Under the pieces are notes generated by a model that saw only the letters and a list, made by a program, of their open reading frames with translations, had not been told where the DNA came from and did no database searches. A program made the translations under genes and the position numbers. From positions 4,892,501 to 4,956,500 of the forward strand of contig CM067536.1 of the NCBI GenBank assembly GCA_034509925.1: a DNA stretch of 64,000 nt. Direction: 5' to 3'. Shown in pieces: positions 27,838 to 40,001 of the stretch (the stretch's first letter is position 1; each line of letters begins with the position of its first letter). Source of the DNA: Hirudinaria manillensis (taxonomy: Eukaryota; Annelida; Clitellata; Hirudinida; Hirudinidae).

Positions 27838-30800
27838 AACCATTTCTATGAACAATAGACTTACATCCTCCCTATATAATGCTTCCAAACCCCATTTCCC
27901 CTCCATGTCCTCAAGACTTTGGATCAAATGTTGCCATGGAAACACCTTCCTGCAGAACTGATGAGTCATGGCCAACCACCAGCTTCAATGATTATTAATT
28001 ACAGTCACTCAATAATGACTCACAGAAGCCAATTGATGTATTTCTATTTTAAGGATATTATTTAAAAATAAAATCATAATTGCAAATTAGCAATGACATT
28101 CATTCAAACATCAGTATGTTTTATCAGTAAATTTTAAATTACTAAATTTAAAAAAAAAAGCTAAATATAAATCAAAATTCCCGAGAGATCTTCCTACCAG
28201 ATGGCCTGCCTAACTTGACTGATGTCCCCTTGTATAGCATGCTGATGTAAGATGGTTTTGGCTTCCTTAGACAATTCTCCTGACCACAACTGACCACCTT
28301 CCTGTAATTACCAAAGCACTAAAATCCATTGTAATAAACAAGTAAAGAAAACAGGTGCAAGGTCTATTAATAAGGCAAAGCTATAGATAGATAACGACAG
28401 AGTAATTACCAAGCCTCTTTAAAATGAATGTTGGTCACTTCCTTGTTGTACTCAAAATAAATACAATAACAAGATTGCTCAAATGAATGCTTCCACTTGA
28501 TTCAATTAATATTAATATCTTCAACAAACCTTTGCAAGGTCATATTCGTGTTCTATGAAGACCCTCATGAGATTCTTGTGCTCCTTCATCTCCACCAATT
28601 CATAGCCCTCATAAATGCCTTTATCTTCCCTGGTGGCCAGGTTCAATTCAAGTCTTATCCGACCTTCAACCTTTGACTTGTTTGACCTGCTACTCAAATC
28701 GAACCACTGGTTTAATCCAGTTGAAGGGACATCCTGTGTTCAGATCATGCAATGAGTTATAATAAAATGGAATAAAACTGTACAATAATTATGGATAATT
28801 TGATAAAAAAAATTAAACTAACATCATTAATAAAATAGTTGCTTCTCACTGAGTTATTAAACATTTGTTTACCACATTCAGAGACATGAAAGGATAATAA
28901 ACCGAGCAGTATTGCAACATCAACATCACCATGACAATGAGAGCATCATTTATAAAAATAAATAATAATAATAATAATATTATCACTACCACTACTACTA
29001 CTAATAATAATAATAATAATAATAACAATAATAATAATAATTGCAAATCCTACAGCGAGGAGTATCTCAAGCGTTCCCATGAAGTCATCAACACTTTCAT
29101 GATCATGGACTCGGGCCGACTGAGCAATCTGCTTGAAGTATCTGCCAAGTCCTCTCATTCCTTTTACCTCATTCAGTTTTCTAACTGAATCGATCACTGA
29201 GAAGTCATCGTCTCTATCCCTAATTATTAAAATTATAATTGGTTGTAAAGCTAGTAAATATTATAATATATTGACAAGGTGATATAATTATAAAATTATC
29301 AATATCAATTGAAATTGGAATTAAAACAACCAACCAAACATCTAAATGAAGTTTGTCTGTAGCAGCATCTTCCAAATCACTGTGACAACGAAGCAATTAA
29401 AAGTCAAGTAATTGAAGCTTAATCAGACCATTAAAATAACAATGGTGCATACAATCGGAACTTCTCATTCCAAATTGGTTGGAGAGTGTTGAATTTGACC
29501 GACGTTGATTTTATGAATTTGGCAGGAATAACATTGGTTGCTGTAGCAATCTTGCCTTCTAGCATTGCAAATCTCTGAGCAAATGGTTTAAGCATGGAAA
29601 CAGGAACTATGCCCAGCATGCAATATGGATCACTGAAGCCTGTAGAAACAATTTCACAGAAATTAATTGTTTATTTTTAGGTTATTTAAAAGTGAGCCTA
29701 AAATTCAATTATCACTTTAATGTGCTCACCATCAGCATCTTTGGCTTCTAAGTTTCTGGCTTCAGCCACAACAACCTCCAGTACTACAATAGGTGGCTGA
29801 CAAACAAAGCATTTTATTCATTGAAAATGGTCTTAAACAGTCCTGACCAGATCTAATGAAGCTCTCAATTCGTCCCAATTCCATTTAATTAATGTCTGAT
29901 TAAATTGTCTAATTAATTGTCTAATTAAAGTGATTTATTCCTACTTATCAATCAAACATGAATTTTAATGTGCTTCAGTGAGTCACATTTGAATAAATAA
30001 ATAAATAATGGTTTATTATAATGTTTCTTTACCTTTGCTTCGACGCTCCTCCTCAACAATTTCTGATGCTCCTCTTCAGTAAATCTGAAGGCAGCTTGAA
30101 CATAATGCTCCAAATCTTTTATCTGTTCCACATGTGAATCACTTGTTTTACCAATTTTATGCTTTATTGTATATAGGGCTTCAGCATACAGTTTTTCGAG
30201 CTGTTTGGGAAAAATTTAAGAAATCACAGTTTAAAAATTACAAAAACAGGTTAGGCTTCAAAATGTCACAGGCTTACACATTCATTTGAATTTAATATCA
30301 TTATAATAAATTTGAATCATAATGGCAGAAATAGAAAATCAGAAAGAGCAAATATTTAAAAACTGAAAATATACTTCTATACATCAACCTTTAAACCTTT
30401 AATCATTTGTCACAAACTGCTGAACATTATTACAAATGATCAAAATGTCAGGATCAGAATAAAATTTCATAACCTCCTCTGCATCTAAGTCCATATCTTT
30501 TGGATTAAATCCAAGTTGTGATGGATCTACAGATATGGCTTCACTTCTCAATAACTTCTTAAGATTCAAAATAAAAAATCCATTTTAAACGTAACAATGG
30601 AACAAAATGGGTTCAAACATCTTTAAAAATAGCTAACAATTTGTCCAAAGCAAGTATCTTTGAAAAGTTTGTAAGAACGTAATACTTTTGCAAATTCTTC
30701 AAAGAACTCAAACCCAATCTCCTGGACCCTAATTTATAATAAAATAATTAAACTATTCAGCACTTGAATAATAATCTGCATTGGTATGCCCACTTTTTGT

Positions 30801-31120
30801 TAATGGGAGTCTGAGGCCATTCTTTATTAATAATGTTGTAGAGTAGCTCATCCTTAGACAAAGCTCTTCTTATGCTTAATTTGCGATTCTCAACATTCCC
30901 ACGACATTCAAAATCTTCTGCTTCGTCCAAGCCATACTGATTTGAATCCTACAAATAGTTGCAAATTCATTTCGAGATATAAAATTCCATGCACATAAAT
31001 AATTAAATTTATTATAACAAGGCTTAACGACTTAAAGCTTGCTAGATAAAATGATGAAAAACAAGATCCGCACTAAACGAAGACGAAAGATTTCCAAATT
31101 GTTGTTAAATGGTTTACCAT
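20552..31120 (-). CDS. BAIAP3: BAIAP3/Munc13-4-like C2-MHD-C2 exocytosis protein
   Basis: A many-exon minus-strand gene. The start codon is an exon of its own: ATG at 31120-31118 abuts a GT donor and joins in phase to 30948-30794, then 30728-30686, 30554-30474, 30200-30033, 29796-29730, 29639-29453, 29379-29335 and 29219-29054. The first C2 domain shows EARNLEAKDADGFSDPYCML, VIPAKFIKSTSVKFNTLQP, LHLDVWDRDDD and RKLNEVKGM..GRYFKQI, wording typical of BAIAP3. A helical MHD region follows in about a dozen short exons between 28740 and 22200. The second C2 is in 21830-20780 (GAKNLMPMDANG, LSDPYVTVSL, VFVVMDHDFLNPNDFSGEA), and the protein ends in PKPD at 20552. Aspartates of both calcium loops are present. 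BAIAP3 and Munc13-4 prime vesicles or act in endosome-to-Golgi traffic. I did not resolve every middle exon. UNC13D is the alternative name. Confidence 0.87.
25258..25345. repeat. imperfect CAC/GCC/ATC trinucleotide repeat in BAIAP3 intron
   Basis: Runs of CAC, CGC, GTC and ATC units form a pyrimidine-rich trinucleotide tract in an intron of the BAIAP3 gene. Confidence 0.7.
27783..27834. repeat. (AAT)n microsatellite in BAIAP3 intron
   Basis: About 16 uninterrupted TAA/AAT units, intronic. The long isoleucine open frame across it on the minus strand is an artefact of the repeat. Confidence 0.9.
28962..29042. repeat. compound (AAT)n / (ACT)n microsatellite in BAIAP3 intron
   Basis: AAT units, a short ACT block, then AAT units again, lying only about 12 bases beyond a splice donor of the first C2 domain (29053). 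Length changes here could affect splicing, but that is inference. Confidence 0.85.
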
Positions 31121-31771
31121 AATTTTTAAAGAAGGATAATTAAACACTGGCGCATCAACTCGAACGAGCTGCAAACGTCAACGGTGGCTTGATATTGACG
31201 CCGTGGAACTCGATGCGTGCCTCACAGTTCTTCCGCGCATCAGCAATATATGATTGATCAAAAACTATTGTAAGAATATAATATCAAGAGGGTTTCTGTA
31301 GTAATTCCCTCAAAGACAATTGGAAAATAATATGGCCTTAAGTAATTAAATATTGTCAAAGCTTGCACAGAAAGCTTAGGAGTGAAAATTACTTCACAAA
31401 AAACTCGGATTAATTCCTCGTCTCCCTCGCCAGTTCGTGAGAGCGTGTGAAACCAAGCAGCTGCCATTTCCAGACAAGTCATAATTTTCACAAGGAACGG
31501 AAGCACAAAATGACGATAAACTTGCAGTCGTGATTTGCATTCTTGATCTTGTTTCGAGACTTCCTGGAAATGATGATGATTCTGGTGATATACGAGCACA
31601 AAAAAAAGCGCCCGAGATGCAGAACTTCTCTAGAAAAACATCTCAAAGAAGCAGCCAAATATCCAACAGGCAAACCTTCCTTATCAATGAACTCGAAGTA
31701 CAAGATAATACAAGGGTTCTCTAGGGTCCACTAGAACTTTTTCCCGATCTTGCATAATTGCATATTTTCGA
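31121..31771. other. BAIAP3 upstream region with unassigned open frames
   Basis: The BAIAP3 promoter should lie in the first few hundred bases. Overlapping open frames occur on both strands at 31258-31724. The minus one (MAAAWFHTLSRTGEGDEE) and the plus one (EKHLKEAAKYPTGKPS) look protein-like, but neither has a known motif and I could not choose a strand. A small unrecognised exon is possible. Confidence 0.25.
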
Positions 31772-31914
<143 letters not shown>

Positions 31915-33343
31915 TAATATTAACATATTAGTGGATGGATTAAATGATATCTTCATTAGTCGGCAGACTGCGAAGGAGATGAGGGCCCATATAAGGAGTA
32001 AACATTTCTGCCACCAGATTGGAAAACTCGTCGTTGTTCGTCAGTGGTAAAAGCAAGATTTATTTTGGCTCGCCATCTTTCGTCAGAAAATTCATGCCCT
32101 TACTTTTTGCATTTTAGTGCTTATTTTCATGATTATGTCATGAGGTTGTTTTTCCCTTTATTATTATTATTAATCTTTCGCGGGAAAGCTTCCATTTTAG
32201 ATAAAAATCTAAAGAAAAATAATGCATCGTTTAGGTCACGGCGAATCGGTCGGCCATGTCCAAGCTATCAACACTAGAGATTATGCAGCAACTAAACTGA
32301 CTTCAGTCAACATTTGAATTGATTCAACAGTAAAATTAAGTTTCTTAATTATAATAAGTCATACTAAAAATTAGTTAATTAGAATTATTGGAAATAACTG
32401 ACGAGAAAACCTCAAAACGCGAATAATAGCCTTTTCAAGCCTTTGTTCGTAACTTATAAAATGTCTTAAAGTGGCGATTTGTTCCCTCTTTGGTGCCGTG
32501 CCCCCCCCCCCCCCCCATTCCCTCAACGTTGCAGGGAGGGTGGAATAGGAAGGTTGGGATACGACAAGAATATACCTCGCTAGGGAAAAGGGAAGAAAAT
32601 TTGGTCGCCAGATGACGCGATTTCTGAGGTGGCCAAAATGATTGCGAATTGTCTGACGAGTTAATAGTATAATGGTCAATTCTAAATTAGACAAATTAAA
32701 TTAGTATTTCAAAGCGGTCTTCGGCAGGTCATTATGTTCTCGGTCGGATTTGCATAAACATATACGTCCACAGTGAACGAAGAACTTATACATTTAGCTC
32801 CAGAAACAATATTTTTTGTATTATAATGATAGTTTAATAGTTCTATTAAGCATGATTTTGACTGTTAGACTATATTAGCTTGGTGTGAATATTAAAGTTT
32901 TCTATGGGTTGCATGATTCACATGATTCGAGCGGGCTCGCGTGGGCTAAATTTCTAAGTTGGCGGGTCGTGCGATGGGCAGAAAATTATGGCCCGTGCAT
33001 CTCTCTAGCTCCATTGCAGAACTTCTTTTAGGACTACAGCCTCTTTCACCAAGAGTGCAAGATCGAATATCTAATTTTAAATTAACACGAAAGAAGAGGA
33101 TTTATAATTCCTGAGAAATGACAGGAAATGATGACTAAAAAAGCGACAACGATAATGTGATATTTGGAAGTTTGCTTAAATCATATTAATGTTAAATTCA
33201 TAAAGTGAACAGCAATTCTTTTAAAGGAAATTGACGAAGAAATGCGCTTCAGATTTGTCTTTTTTTGTGAGTAACAGGCTTGTTTACATTTACACGATTT
33301 TGTTGTGATTGACGCGTTACGCGCTTTTCTGATATTCGGAAGC
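31915..33343. other. spacer with possible C-terminal exon and poly-C tract
   Basis: On the minus strand 32045-31946 encodes a protein-like tail (NDEFSNLVAEMFTPYMGP ... LPTNEDII) ending in a stop; no upstream partner exon was found, so it is only a candidate exon. A poly-C run of about 16 lies at 32500-32515. The patch 32925-33010, read in reverse, starts with GAGATGCACGGGCC and resembles a hAT transposon end; no second end was seen. The sugar-transporter promoter lies at the right. Confidence 0.25.
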
Positions 33344-35384
33344 ATGAGTCAATTCACAAAAGATTTCCTTTCCTATCTTCCCAGTTATTTGGGGGCACTT
33401 TCATTCGGGTTCATGATTGGTTACACATCACCAGCTCTTCCAAAAATGCAAGAAGTCAATGAACCGTTGCATGGTAAAGAGGACGAGGCTGCATGGTTTA
33501 GCTCTGTGGCTACAATTGGAGGCATGATAGGTTGTCCTCTAGCAGGTTATCTGGTGGACCAATTGGGAAGAAAAAAGACTTTGGCATTTAGCTCACTGCC
33601 ATTTTTATTGGGATGGATTTTTATATGCAAGGGAATGAATTTGCATATTCTAGATTTTGGAAGGTTTGAAAGTTTTCCAAACATTTTTTTGGGTTTAGGT
33701 AATGCACTAATGCTTTGAATAATCAAAAAGGAGGTAATGATTAATAACTGTCTTATTATTGCAATTATTTTTGACTTAGATTTGGCTAGGCCTGCCTTTG
33801 GAATTGCATAGGTAAATGGATTTGAAAGTGAAAGCAAATATTTATTAAATGCTTTAGATCTCAACAAAAGACTTCATTTAGAGGATGTGAAGTTTCCAAA
33901 TGTTTATAATTTGATCTGTAGACACTGGAATCAATGTATGATAAATTGAAAGATGAGCAATGTTTGAAATTTTAATTTAATTTGCATTTTTAATCAAAGC
34001 ACAAAATTTGAATTTATGAGCAGTTTTTTCTAAACAATTCTGTGACATTTTAGGTTTTTGACTGGGATTGGTGGAGGCATGGTGTGTGTAGTCAGTCCCC
34101 TCTATGTATCTGAAACAGCCAAAAAAGACATGAGGGGGAAATATGGGGCAGGAGTCCAGCTTTTCATAACATTGGGGATTGTGCTGGTATATTTTTTTGG
34201 GGTCTTCCTCACCTGGCAAACCATGGCTATGTCCTGTGCTATTCTATCAATGCTTACCATGTTATCTGCCTTCAGAGTGCCTGAAACTCCTCGATATTTA
34301 TTCAAAATTGGGATGAGGAAAGATGCTCATAGGGTACTTACACTGCTCAGAGATTCAAGTTCTCAAGCAGATGATGAATTCCGAGAAATGGAAGAGTCTC
34401 AAGATGAAAGCAAAGTTAGCTAAAACACCAATAAATGCAAATAAATATCTCAGTGAAATTGTGATAAATGTCATTCCAGCTATCGTTACTAGAGTTTTTC
34501 AGCCCAGAACTCTACAGACCTCTGACCGTTTCTGTGCTCATAATGATTTTCCAACAGCTGACTGGTATTAATGCCGTCATGTTTTACACAGTTTCCATTT
34601 TCATTTCTGCTGGATTTAAACAAGAACATGGTGCATTAGCCACTTGTGTCGTTGGACTTGTCCAAGTGGTGGCCACTTCAATTGCCGCTGCCTGCATGGA
34701 TCGTGCTGGAAGACGGAAACTGCTTTTTGTGGCTGGATTGGGCATGTCTCTTTCCTGTTTTGTCATGGCCTTATGTTTCCATTATCAACCAATTTCTTCT
34801 GACATGTCCCAGACTTCACAGCCACAAAGTTAGAATGTTTTGAGTTATATTTAAAATCTGAATGTTAATTGGACATTTGCTTAAGCAATGGCAATTTATT
34901 TCGGTTTGTGCAGTAATTACTTTAGATCTCATCATGTGGTTATCTCCATCATCCTGAACAGTAATCTGATGGACTGTCAAGTGCATGAAAAAAAGATTTA
35001 TTTGCCATAATTTTAATGTCATTGTTTTTTGAAGGCTCTAATTTGGGAGGCCTGGTGCTGATGAGCCTGGTCATATACATTATAGCCTTCTCAATTGGCT
35101 GGGGACCAATTCCTGGACTGCTTGCTTCTGAAATATTCCCTTGTCGTGCCCGTGGATCTGCAATTGGGATGGCGACATTTACCAACTGGTTCTTTGCATT
35201 CCTAGTGACTCTATATTTTGATTCGTTCAAAAACCTACTTGGTATGGATGGAGTTTTTGCCATGTTTGGCTCATTTGCATTCCTGGCCATCGTCTATGTA
35301 TCTTGTTTTGTTCCTGAGACTATGGGTCGCTCCCTTGAGGATATCACCCTCTTTTTCAGTTCCAAAGTGGCACGGATGACTTGA
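33344..35384 (+). CDS. GLUT6/8-like sugar transporter (MFS, SLC2A family)
   Basis: Four exons join in phase to 459 aa: 33344-33663, 34054-34414, 34480-34828, 35035-35384. I chose the ATG at 33344 because the frame upstream has no other ATG. Sugar-porter signatures occur in order: GALSFGFMIGYTSPALP in helix 1, GYLVDQLGRKK, PLYVSETAKKDMRGKYG, the VPETPRYL motif after helix 6, QQLTGINAVMFYTVSIF in helix 7, MDRAGRRK, and FVPETMGRSLEDI near the C-terminus. Length and the short N-terminus fit class III GLUTs or insect trehalose/glucose transporters. It should carry hexose (or trehalose) across plasma or lysosomal membranes by facilitated diffusion. I see no strong dileucine sorting motif at the N-terminus. 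The intron 34415-34479 is only 65 bases. No defect is visible. Confidence 0.93.
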
Positions 35385-36432
35385 TATTTTGCCTTGTGAT
35401 TGAAGAGATATAGATTAATTTTGTTAAAGGTACAGATTATCAATTTCATGTATCAGATTTCATAGATCATGCTTCTAATGTTTAAAATGTTATGCCAGAT
35501 TAATTGAACTTCAATGGCTTTGAGGATAGAACTGACAAATGTCATGCTTGATAGCCTTTACTTATAATCTTGGTTTTGAGGGTATCACTAAATGTGGATG
35601 TTCTTGATTTATGTTTTATTCTGATTAATATTTATCTTAATTCTTTGAAATATCTGTAATTGTTTATTTCTTGTTGACTTATTCCAACTAACCAGTGCTA
35701 CTGGCTTAAGGGGACACAATTCTTGTATATGTGAAATTTCTGAAATCATTTAGGACATCAACAAACTGGGTTTCTGTCATGAAATTTTAATTAAAAAGGC
35801 TATTAATTTTCTCTCAATATCTTTGGTTAGTTTTTCATAAATTGAATTTCATTTTCTGCTCGGATAATCCTGAAGTTGGAAATCGATTGCAATGCAAGTT
35901 TATTGAGATTTTTAATGAATGTTCCATGAATACGTGCATCAGCTGAAGAAACTAACGACAATATGGCCATGGTTCTTCAGAATATTGAAATACATTGAAT
36001 GAAAATGATCGGCTTGATGACCTTAAAGTAATTTAAGTACTAGTGGGCCATCAATGAAGTTATGATTCGTAACTTGTGAGAGCAGAGCAAGATCGCTGAG
36101 AAAAGAAGTGCTGGCCAACCTGGTTGCAGTTTCAGCTGGTGATAATTATTGAAAAATGATAACAATTATATTTGCAGGAAATTGTGACCTGATTGAACAT
36201 TTCTAATTATGTATTGAGAGCACAAATTTTTATGGGTTTAATTAGAGCATTGGAAGCAACATTTTTCAAAATACATGCCTGTAATTCTCGAACGTTATAT
36301 ACAAAACGCACTTAAAGAGGTTGCGCTACATGATTTTTGTAAAAGTTAGATTCTTGGTCTTCTTGCAGTAAAGCTAAAATCCAATATTCACTGTGTAAAT
36401 GCTTTTCAGGTGTTAAATATTCGGCTATCAAG
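35385..36432. other. spacer between transporter and unknown gene
   Basis: 3' flank of the transporter and 5' flank of the next gene. No motif-bearing open frame or repeat was recognised. Confidence 0.4.
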
Positions 36433-37851
36433 ATGAGTGACTGCCAATTTGGCGATGTATGTTTGTGTTACGATATTGGGGTTTATTGGGAATATTTATT
36501 TGTAGGACTAATTTCTGGTCTTCAGATGCCTAAGCTAAAAATAACAGATAATTTAGATGGATATCGTGATACAACGATTCGCCATCGTGTATAAAGAGAC
36601 AAATTTCTAGATGAAACCGTCCGAAACGCCCGTCATATACTGTCAATGAGAAATTAAATTCGGCCCACTAATGATTGCATTGCAACATGCCTTTTTTTAT
36701 CATCTATGTTATGAGTCCCAAAGAAAACCCGCCTCTTATAGGTAATATATTATCAACAAAATCGTATCAAAACATAACCCGAGAATTAGAGGATAATGAC
36801 TGTCGAAATATCGCAAATAGTACCGACATCTTGATGGGCAGAGCTGGATATTCATGTGGTCTATTTTTACCCAGGTTCTGGCTACCATTACAATGGAGTG
36901 TTATTTAGGTTGAGGATTTGAGATTCACAAAATGGTCGTTTATAAGGCCATTTCTTGCAGCTAAAAAGTATTGCGGTTAAAAAGCATCGAAATTAATTTG
37001 AAAATTGGAATGCACATGATTTTAACATGATGTAACTTACACAGAAGCAACAGGTTTGCGTGCAACAAATGCTTTAAAAACTTAACGCCCTAATTCATTG
37101 ATTATGGTCATCGATTATTCTTGATAGATGTTTCCACTGAAGAATTAGAAACAAAATTAAGGAACAAGTGTGTCAGGAACTACCTACTAATTTACAAAAA
37201 TCTTGTAAATTTTTTTCTCATGAGTTATTAATTTTGATATAATTTTATTGATTTTTTTAACATTGTTTGAAACATTCCATCAGAAAAATTACAATCCCCG
37301 GATAGAGCATCGCATTTTAGACAAGACATTTCTCCAGGCCGTAAATGTACATAAATATCCTGAATCAATGTAAGGAGACTTATTGTTATATGGATTTGAA
37401 AATATGCCTATAAATCAATTAATTCCAGGCACACGAGTGATTTAATGGAAACGAGGAGTACAAGAAAACTGTGTCTTTCGCTGAAGTCTCTAAAGGTTTC
37501 ACTAGAGAGTAAGATAGACAAAGTTATGGAGCAATGGCAAAGAGTTCCAGAATGTAATGCAATAAAGCTTTGAAATTGTTCTCATAATTAATATCTTATA
37601 TATTGATTTCAGTCAATTATTTATTCCTTTGGATGAAAAAAACGGAGAAACATTCCACAAGCTCGACTTCCTCTACAGCAAAGAATCGCAACATGGATAT
37701 CGCAGCAAAGTGAGAATAAAATATTTTTTTTTGATTCGAACTAGTTACTTTAATTATAACTTAATTTCATTTTATTTCCAGTCCTTTCATGATCTTACCA
37801 AAGCGACATGATGAAGGATTTAATCAAAATGCTGAAAGGAGAAGTTATTGA
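36433..37851 (+). CDS. unknown 224-aa protein, eight small exons
   Basis: I do not recognise this protein. Eight short exons join in phase: 36433-36456, 36526-36586, 36724-36858, 37128-37204, 37284-37369, 37429-37553, 37613-37709 and 37782-37851, ending in TGA. The product is polar and slightly basic, without signal peptide, membrane helix or repeats. It contains DVSTEELETKLRNKC, then NPRIEHRILDKTFLQAVNVH, then a helix-prone LCLSLKSLKVSLESKIDKVM followed by a Ser/Thr-rich stretch. All splice sites are GT-AG. The first three junctions are less certain (exon 2 could end at 36588 instead), while the last five fit each other tightly. It lies between a sugar transporter and a transposon, with no hint from neighbours. 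It may be a lineage-specific or fast-evolving gene. Confidence 0.6.
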
Positions 37852-38594
37852 CGAGGTAAGTGTTGTTCACTTATTTAATATGATTAATCGGCATTTAAAT
37901 ATTTTGCGGTTATACTGGTTATACTATTTTGAGGTTTTATTAATTTTAAATATTAAATCTTGTTGTGCATTTTACATTAAGACTTTTATCTATTTATTAT
38001 AACCGACAGAAGAAAAACTCTATTTCCTCTTAAACTCGGGCTGCGATCATGGCTGGGATTACTAATTATTCACGATTCACTGGATGCTAGAGTTAATAAC
38101 CTCTGCTTTACGATTTCATGACCAATAAACTGTGTCGAAATACAAAATAATTTCGTTTTTTCCTTATCACTATTTGAATTATTATTTCACATAAAATATC
38201 GGAGAAAATCAAAACAATAATAATAAGGAAAAGTGATTTACAAGCGTTTTCCAAAAACACCAAATAAAAATATAAATCATAACTTCGACAGTGGCGGTTA
38301 ACTTTACATGTATCAATTTGTTAACTGAGCAATAATTTATTCAATTGACTAATTAATGAAGCTCAGCTAACCATTTAAACCTGCCATGAAACCTAGTTTC
38401 GAGTTAAATGGTATTACCAGTTTTGCGCTGGTATCAAAGTAACCAAGTCTTGTTTTTCAACGTTTTCAACTTGTGGTACTGGCCAGCATGTCAAAGAATG
38501 GAATTGGTTCACTTTCAAGCCACCACAAACGCCTCCCTTCTAAAAAATAATAACAATGATAACATAGATTCCAGCATGGTACGAAAATTCCTTC
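37852..38594. other. 3' flank of unknown gene, left flank of transposon
   Basis: AT-rich sequence without recognisable exon or repeat up to the target duplication of the FLYWCH element. Confidence 0.4.
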
Positions 38595-38603
38595 GAAATC
38601 GAT
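38595..38603. repeat. left 9-bp target site duplication of the MULE
   Basis: GAAATCGAT, identical to 39570-39578. The preceding C is also shared, so the duplication may be 10 bp. Confidence 0.8.
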
Positions 38604-39569
38604 GGAAAATTCATCGCCGAAAAATTCATCCCGGAAAATTCATAGAAAGGAAAATTCATCCCGGAAAATTCACCGTGCGGAAAAATCATCGCAGGAATAT
38701 TCATCGCGCGTTCAATTTTATTCTATAAACGATTGTTAAAATTTTAAAATCCAAATTTTATTGAATGCTAATTAATTACTTTCTTGTGATCTTCAAATCA
38801 AGCTTTCGGGTATATATACAGTAGGTCTCTTCTGAAACAAAATTCTTCATTTGCTACTGTTAATATTTGTGGGTTTTTTTTTTAGATGAAATGCCTCTTG
38901 AATATGTATTAAGTGAGAAAGGAAGCCAAAGTTGGTGGATTCTGGACATTTGTTTGTGAAGGATAAGGTTTGCGGGGAGAAAACATATTGGAAATGTGAC
39001 CAATATCAACAGTTTAAATGTCGCGCACGCATTCATACAATGATGACGAAAACCACCCCGATTTCCACATCATCTCTGGAATTGCTATGAGGATAGTTTG
39101 GCTTCGCCTAAAACTAACAATTCCTGTGAGGGTTGGCACAGGGCCTTCAACGAGTCTATTGGAGCAAGTCATCCATCGATATGGAAATTTATCGAAGTCC
39201 TGAGGAAGGAACAGGCCTAATGAGGGCAAGTTCGAGCAACATATAGCAGGGACCAACGCAACAGTACCGAAGAAATGTTATCGAGATGCCTCTCTCAGAC
39301 TACAAAATGTAATAAAAGACTACGGGAAAAGGAACATCATCGACTATTTGAGGGGCTTAGCTTATAATTTAAATTATTAAAATTTCTGTTCAAAATGGTC
39401 GTCCTCGTTTAGTAAACCTAACGCGCGATGAATTTTCCGTTCGGTGAATTATCCGCCCAGTGAATTTTCCGTTCGGTGAATTTTCCACTCGATGAATTTT
39501 CCGTTCGGTGAGTTTTCCGCGAAGAATTTTCCGGCGATGAATTTTTCAGCGATGAATTTTCCGGATACC
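38604..39569 (+). mobile_element. decayed FLYWCH Mutator-like (MULE) DNA transposon
   Basis: Both ends are built from tandem copies of a roughly 14-bp unit like GGAAAATTCATCGC, in opposite orientation: left 38604-38712, right 39422-39569. Both inner edges share ATTCATCGCGCGTT. The element is flanked by GAAATCGAT at 38595-38603 and again at 39570-39578, a 9-bp target duplication as Mutator-like elements make. Between the ends, 38930-39050 encodes a FLYWCH zinc finger (GHLFVKDKVCGEKTYWKC, then FKCRARIHT). Further right, ASHPSIWKFIEVLRKEQA resembles the segment after the FLYWCH module in animal MULEs, in another frame and followed by stops. The MULE transposase core is absent. At 966 bp this is an internally deleted, non-autonomous copy. 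The exact duplication suggests a moderate age at most. Confidence 0.85.
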
Positions 39570-39578
39570 GAAATCGAT
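39570..39578. repeat. right 9-bp target site duplication of the MULE
   Basis: GAAATCGAT, the partner of 38595-38603, directly outside the right inverted repeat. Confidence 0.8.
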
Positions 39579-40001
39579 TAATGTTGTTAATGCAATAATT
39601 CTTTCTTTTGCTAAGTTTTCAGTCTTTATTTCGTTAGTTATATTACAGAACTATTTATGGAATCGGGAATATTATTTATATTAAATTCAAATTTAATGAA
39701 GAATTTTTTTGGGATGGGCTGGCTTTTAAAATCATTTCGAAGCTCTTTGAAGTTTCAGATGTTTTCTCACAGGCTTTTCTATAAATTTACTTGAATCACA
39801 ATGTTGGTTTTTGTTGGCTTTCTTAAGTTGGAAGTATATGTCGTTCGTTTTATGAAATATAATGTTATTGTTAATGATAATAACAATGACGAATTTGAGA
39901 ATTCAATATCACCATCAACCATAAAGAACTTACTACAATATATTGTTATATCATTGTAATTAATTACTATATTACATTGTAATAGCTTTGTAATTTCTAA
40001 C
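39579..40001. other. spacer, probably with the RSPH1 3' end
   Basis: The minus-strand RSPH1 model still has an open phase-1 donor at 40002, so at least one more exon should lie here or within the transposon's flank. I could not identify it. Confidence 0.35.

Noticed and set aside
32500-32515. Poly-C run as a transposon end
   Set aside because: Simple mononucleotide tract without a matching inverted partner or target duplication.
36830-36860. DILMGRAGY motif resembling lanthionine-synthetase-like (LANCL) proteins
   Set aside because: Only this short motif matches; no zinc-binding cysteines or other LANCL repeats are nearby, and the exon fits the unknown 224-aa protein instead.
38600-38712. 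Regularly repeated short units that could look like a CRISPR array
   Set aside because: Units are imperfect and directly adjacent without unique spacers, they recur inverted at 39422-39569, and the context is an animal genome with a FLYWCH transposon.
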